Assembly: GCA_002358875.1 (NCBI GenBank)
Contig: DEPS01000022.1
Span: 1 to 16,290 of the forward strand
Origin: Lachnospiraceae bacterium UBA3386
GTDB lineage: Bacteria; Bacillota; Clostridia; Lachnospirales; Lachnospiraceae
Reading direction: 5' to 3'
Length of the DNA stretch: 16,290 bases
Made by a program: the position numbers and the translations under genes. This document shows positions 14,608 through 16,290 of the stretch, one piece after another (the stretch's first letter is position 1; every line of letters starts with the position of its first letter). Under the pieces are notes generated by a model that saw nothing but the letters and a program-made list of their open reading frames with translations, was not told the origin of the DNA and did no database searches.

Positions 14608-14672
14608 ACAGAGCTTTTCCCGGAACAGGTTTCATGAAAACCAGTATCCGGGGGAAGCTCTGTGCTTATTTA
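14608..14672 (+). terminator. Long nested hairpin, probable terminator of the GH32-HAD unit
   Basis: The arms 14608-14624 and 14647-14663 pair over 17 positions with two G-T pairs. The 22-base loop holds a second palindrome (GGTTT 14628-14632 with AAACC 14638-14642). Rightward it is followed by GCTTATTTA, only moderately T-rich; leftward it is followed by ATTTTTT. Its position between the HAD gene and the pckA promoter fits a terminator, but orientation is not certain. Confidence 0.5.
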
Positions 14673-14729
14673 CCATAAAAACCCGGATTAATCATAAAAA
14701 TATGTCATTTCTGACAGGACACCGACTGC

Positions 14730-14757
14730 TTGTTTTTCAAAAAATTATGTGTATAAT
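14730..14757 (+). promoter_or_regulatory. pckA promoter
   Basis: TTGTTT (14730-14735), a 16-base spacer and a perfect TATAAT (14752-14757). The -35 is weak (three of six). The start would be near 14764, leaving a structured leader of about 154 bases before the pckA ATG. Confidence 0.55.
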
Positions 14758-14917
14758 TGGTCATGTATGATTAAAGCAGTTATTATACAACCTCGCAATC
14801 AGATGCCTGCCGGGAGCAGCGTTCATCTGCCGGCAGACCTGTAAAACACTTTCTACTTATAAACATAGGGAAATCTGGAAAACGGGATCCCGTCTCACAA
14901 AGAAAGAGGTATAAAAA

Positions 14918-16290
14918 ATGGCAAATCTTGACCTTACAAAGTATGGCATTACAGGCACGACCGAGGTCGTTTACAATCCCTCCTATGAGTTTCTGTATGA
15001 GGAAGAGATGAAGAAGGATCTCGAAGGCTTTGACAAGGGTGTCGAGACTGAACTGGGCGCCGTCAACGTCATGACCGGTATTTACACCGGCCGTTCCCCC
15101 AAAGATAAATTCATCGTCATGGACGAGAATTCCAAGGATACCGTATGGTGGACCACTCCCGAGTATCCCAACGACAACCACCCCGCCACCGAGGCGACCT
15201 GGGAAGCCTGCAAGGAGCTCGCAAAGAAGGAGCTCTCCAATAAGCGCCTCTTTGTCGTCGACGCTTTCTGCGGCGCCAACAAGGATTCCCGCATGGGCAT
15301 CCGCTTCATCGTGGAAGTCGCCTGGCAGGCTCATTTTGTAAAGAACATGTTCATCGTCCCCACCGATGAGGAGCTGGCCAATTTCGAGCCTGATTTCGTC
15401 GTCTACAACGCCTCCAAGGCCAAGGTCGAGAATTATAAAGAGCTCGGTCTCAATTCTGAGACGGCCGTTCTCTTCAATATCACCAGCCGCGAGCAGGTCA
15501 TCCTCAATACCTGGTACGGCGGAGAGATGAAGAAGGGCCTCTTCTCCATGATGAACTACTATCTGCCGCTCAAGGGCATTGCCTCCATGCACTGCTCCGC
15601 CAACACAGATATGGATGGCAAGAATACTGCCGTCTTCTTCGGCCTGTCCGGCACCGGCAAGACCACCCTTTCCACCGATCCCAAGCGCCTTCTGATCGGC
15701 GACGACGAGCACGGCTGGGACGACAACGGCGTCTTCAACTTCGAGGGCGGCTGCTACGCAAAGGTCATCAACCTCGACAAGGAATCCGAGCCCGACATCT
15801 ACAACGCCATCGTCCGCAACGCCCTCCTTGAGAACGTCACCGTTGACGAAAATGGCAAGATCGACTTCGCGGACAAGAGCGTGACCGAGAACACCCGCGT
15901 GTCCTACCCCATTAACCACATCAAGAACATTGTACTGAACGTGAACCCGATCTCCGCGGGCCCTGCGGCGAAGAACGTCATCTTCCTGTCCGCCGACGCC
16001 TTCGGCGTCCTGCCTCCGGTCTCCATCCTGACTCCTGAGCAGACCAAGTACTACTTCCTGTCCGGCTTCACGGCAAAGCTCGCCGGCACAGAGCGCGGCA
16101 TCACCGAGCCCACACCTACCTTCTCCGCATGCTTCGGCCAGGCCTTCCTGGAGCTGCACCCCACCAAATATGGTGAGGAGCTGGTCAAGAGAATGGAGCA
16201 GAGCGGCGCAAAGGCTTACCTCGTGAATACCGGCTGGAACGGTACAGGCAAGCGCATCTCCATCAAGGACACCCGCGGCATCATCGACGC
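14918..16290 (+). CDS. pckA: ATP-dependent phosphoenolpyruvate carboxykinase, 3'-truncated by window edge
   Basis: PckA interconverts oxaloacetate + ATP and PEP + CO2 + ADP in the cytosol. In sugar-fermenting anaerobes it often runs towards oxaloacetate as a CO2-fixing step to succinate. The frame is open from the ATG at 14918, preceded by AGAGG at eight bases, to the last base, giving 457 residues. The family is about 530-540, so roughly 75 C-terminal residues are missing. Seen are GIYTGRSPKDK (54-64), MHCSAN (224-229), the phosphate loop GLSGTGKT (242-249), the metal-binding LIGDDEHGW (259-267) and FTAKLAGTERG (384-394). Together these identify the ATP rather than the GTP enzyme. It has its own promoter. 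Codon use resembles ptsI, suggesting high expression. Confidence 0.97.
   Translation, partial: MANLDLTKYGITGTTEVVYNPSYEFLYEEEMKKDLEGFDKGVETELGAVNVMTGIYTGRSPKDKFIVMDENSKDTVWWTTPEYPNDNHPATEATWEACKELAKKELSNKRLFVVDAFCGANKDSRMGIRFIVEVAWQAHFVKNMFIVPTDEELANFEPDFVVYNASKAKVENYKELGLNSETAVLFNITSREQVILNTWYGGEMKKGLFSMMNYYLPLKGIASMHCSANTDMDGKNTAVFFGLSGTGKTTLSTDPKRLLIGDDEHGWDDNGVFNFEGGCYAKVINLDKESEPDIYNAIVRNALLENVTVDENGKIDFADKSVTENTRVSYPINHIKNIVLNVNPISAGPAAKNVIFLSADAFGVLPPVSILTPEQTKYYFLSGFTAKLAGTERGITEPTPTFSACFGQAFLELHPTKYGEELVKRMEQSGAKAYLVNTGWNGTGKRISIKDTRGIID

Larger units (their letters stand above)
14465..14917. other. Gene-free, hairpin-rich region before pckA
   Basis: No convincing gene lies here; a 61-codon frame at 14493-14678 has no binding site and runs through strong hairpins. 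It contains a perfect 9-bp hairpin with AAA loop (14550-14570), a long imperfect palindrome (14608-14663), the pckA promoter, and a leader of about 150 bases. The leader has a TGCCGG...CCGGCA inverted repeat (about 14804-14835) and the 12-bp palindrome ACGGGATCCCGT (14882-14893). Confidence 0.6.

Noticed and set aside
14493..14678. A 61-codon small protein between the HAD gene and pckA
   Set aside because: It has no ribosome binding site, no family resemblance, and crosses two strong hairpins.
14842..14860. A cre-like catabolite repression site in the pckA leader (TGTAAAACACTTTC)
   Set aside because: It resembles only half of the cre consensus and the dyad symmetry is out of register.
14783..16159. 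A 458-codon leftward frame opposite pckA
   Set aside because: The plus strand is an unambiguous PEP carboxykinase running off the edge. The antisense frame is low-complexity Gly/Val/Asp/Glu sequence typical of a shadow.

Overview
The window looks like a chromosomal segment of an anaerobic, spore-forming-lineage Bacillota, most likely a moderately GC-rich member of Lachnospiraceae or a neighbouring clostridial family. This rests on an A-type flavodiiron protein with intact metal ligands, ATP-type PEP carboxykinase, RicT (YaaT/PSP1 family), a clostridial-style MurG and a TSCPD-domain protein, with A/T-rich promoters and purine-rich ribosome binding sites. No rRNA, tRNA, CRISPR array, insertion sequence or phage gene was found.

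Layout from left to right. The 3' two thirds of ptsI (PTS Enzyme I, +) ends in an intrinsic terminator. A leftward block follows: a TSCPD-domain protein feeding into murG, a flavodiiron protein (fprA type) closed by its own terminator, and a lone Uma2-family predicted nuclease with a near-consensus promoter. A tandem-repeat array abuts that promoter. Next is a rightward housekeeping block, holB - ricT - trmN6 - rsmI, which matches the Bacillus subtilis holB-yaaT-yabA-yabB-yazA-yabC order without yabA and yazA. A bidirectional terminator separates rsmI from a convergent AI-2E-family membrane protein. A divergent region then leads to a GH32 sucrose-6-phosphate hydrolase and a Cof-type HAD phosphatase. 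The last stretch is a gene-free, hairpin-rich spacer followed by pckA, which runs off the right edge.

The genes combine central sugar metabolism (ptsI, GH32, HAD, pckA), cell-wall synthesis (murG), oxygen or NO detoxification (fprA) and replication/RNA/ribosome functions (holB, ricT, trmN6, rsmI). PtsI would energise PTS sugar uptake and GH32 would cleave the resulting sucrose-6-phosphate, although no sucrose transporter is present here.

The most unusual theme is abundant short tandem or direct repetition. It occurs inside genes: three in-frame copies right after the catalytic NPPY of TrmN6, repeats in the AI-2E protein tail, and a roughly 210-residue low-complexity tail on RicT. It also occurs between genes: about seven 24-27 bp units upstream of the Uma2 promoter, and copies of the last codons of ptsI and of holB, stop codon included, 76-77 bp downstream. 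A second notable point is a promoter whose predicted start site falls exactly on the A of the holB ATG, suggesting a leaderless mRNA. No clearly novel multi-gene system is evident. The Uma2 locus with its repeat array and the TrmN6 repeat expansion are the best candidates for follow-up.
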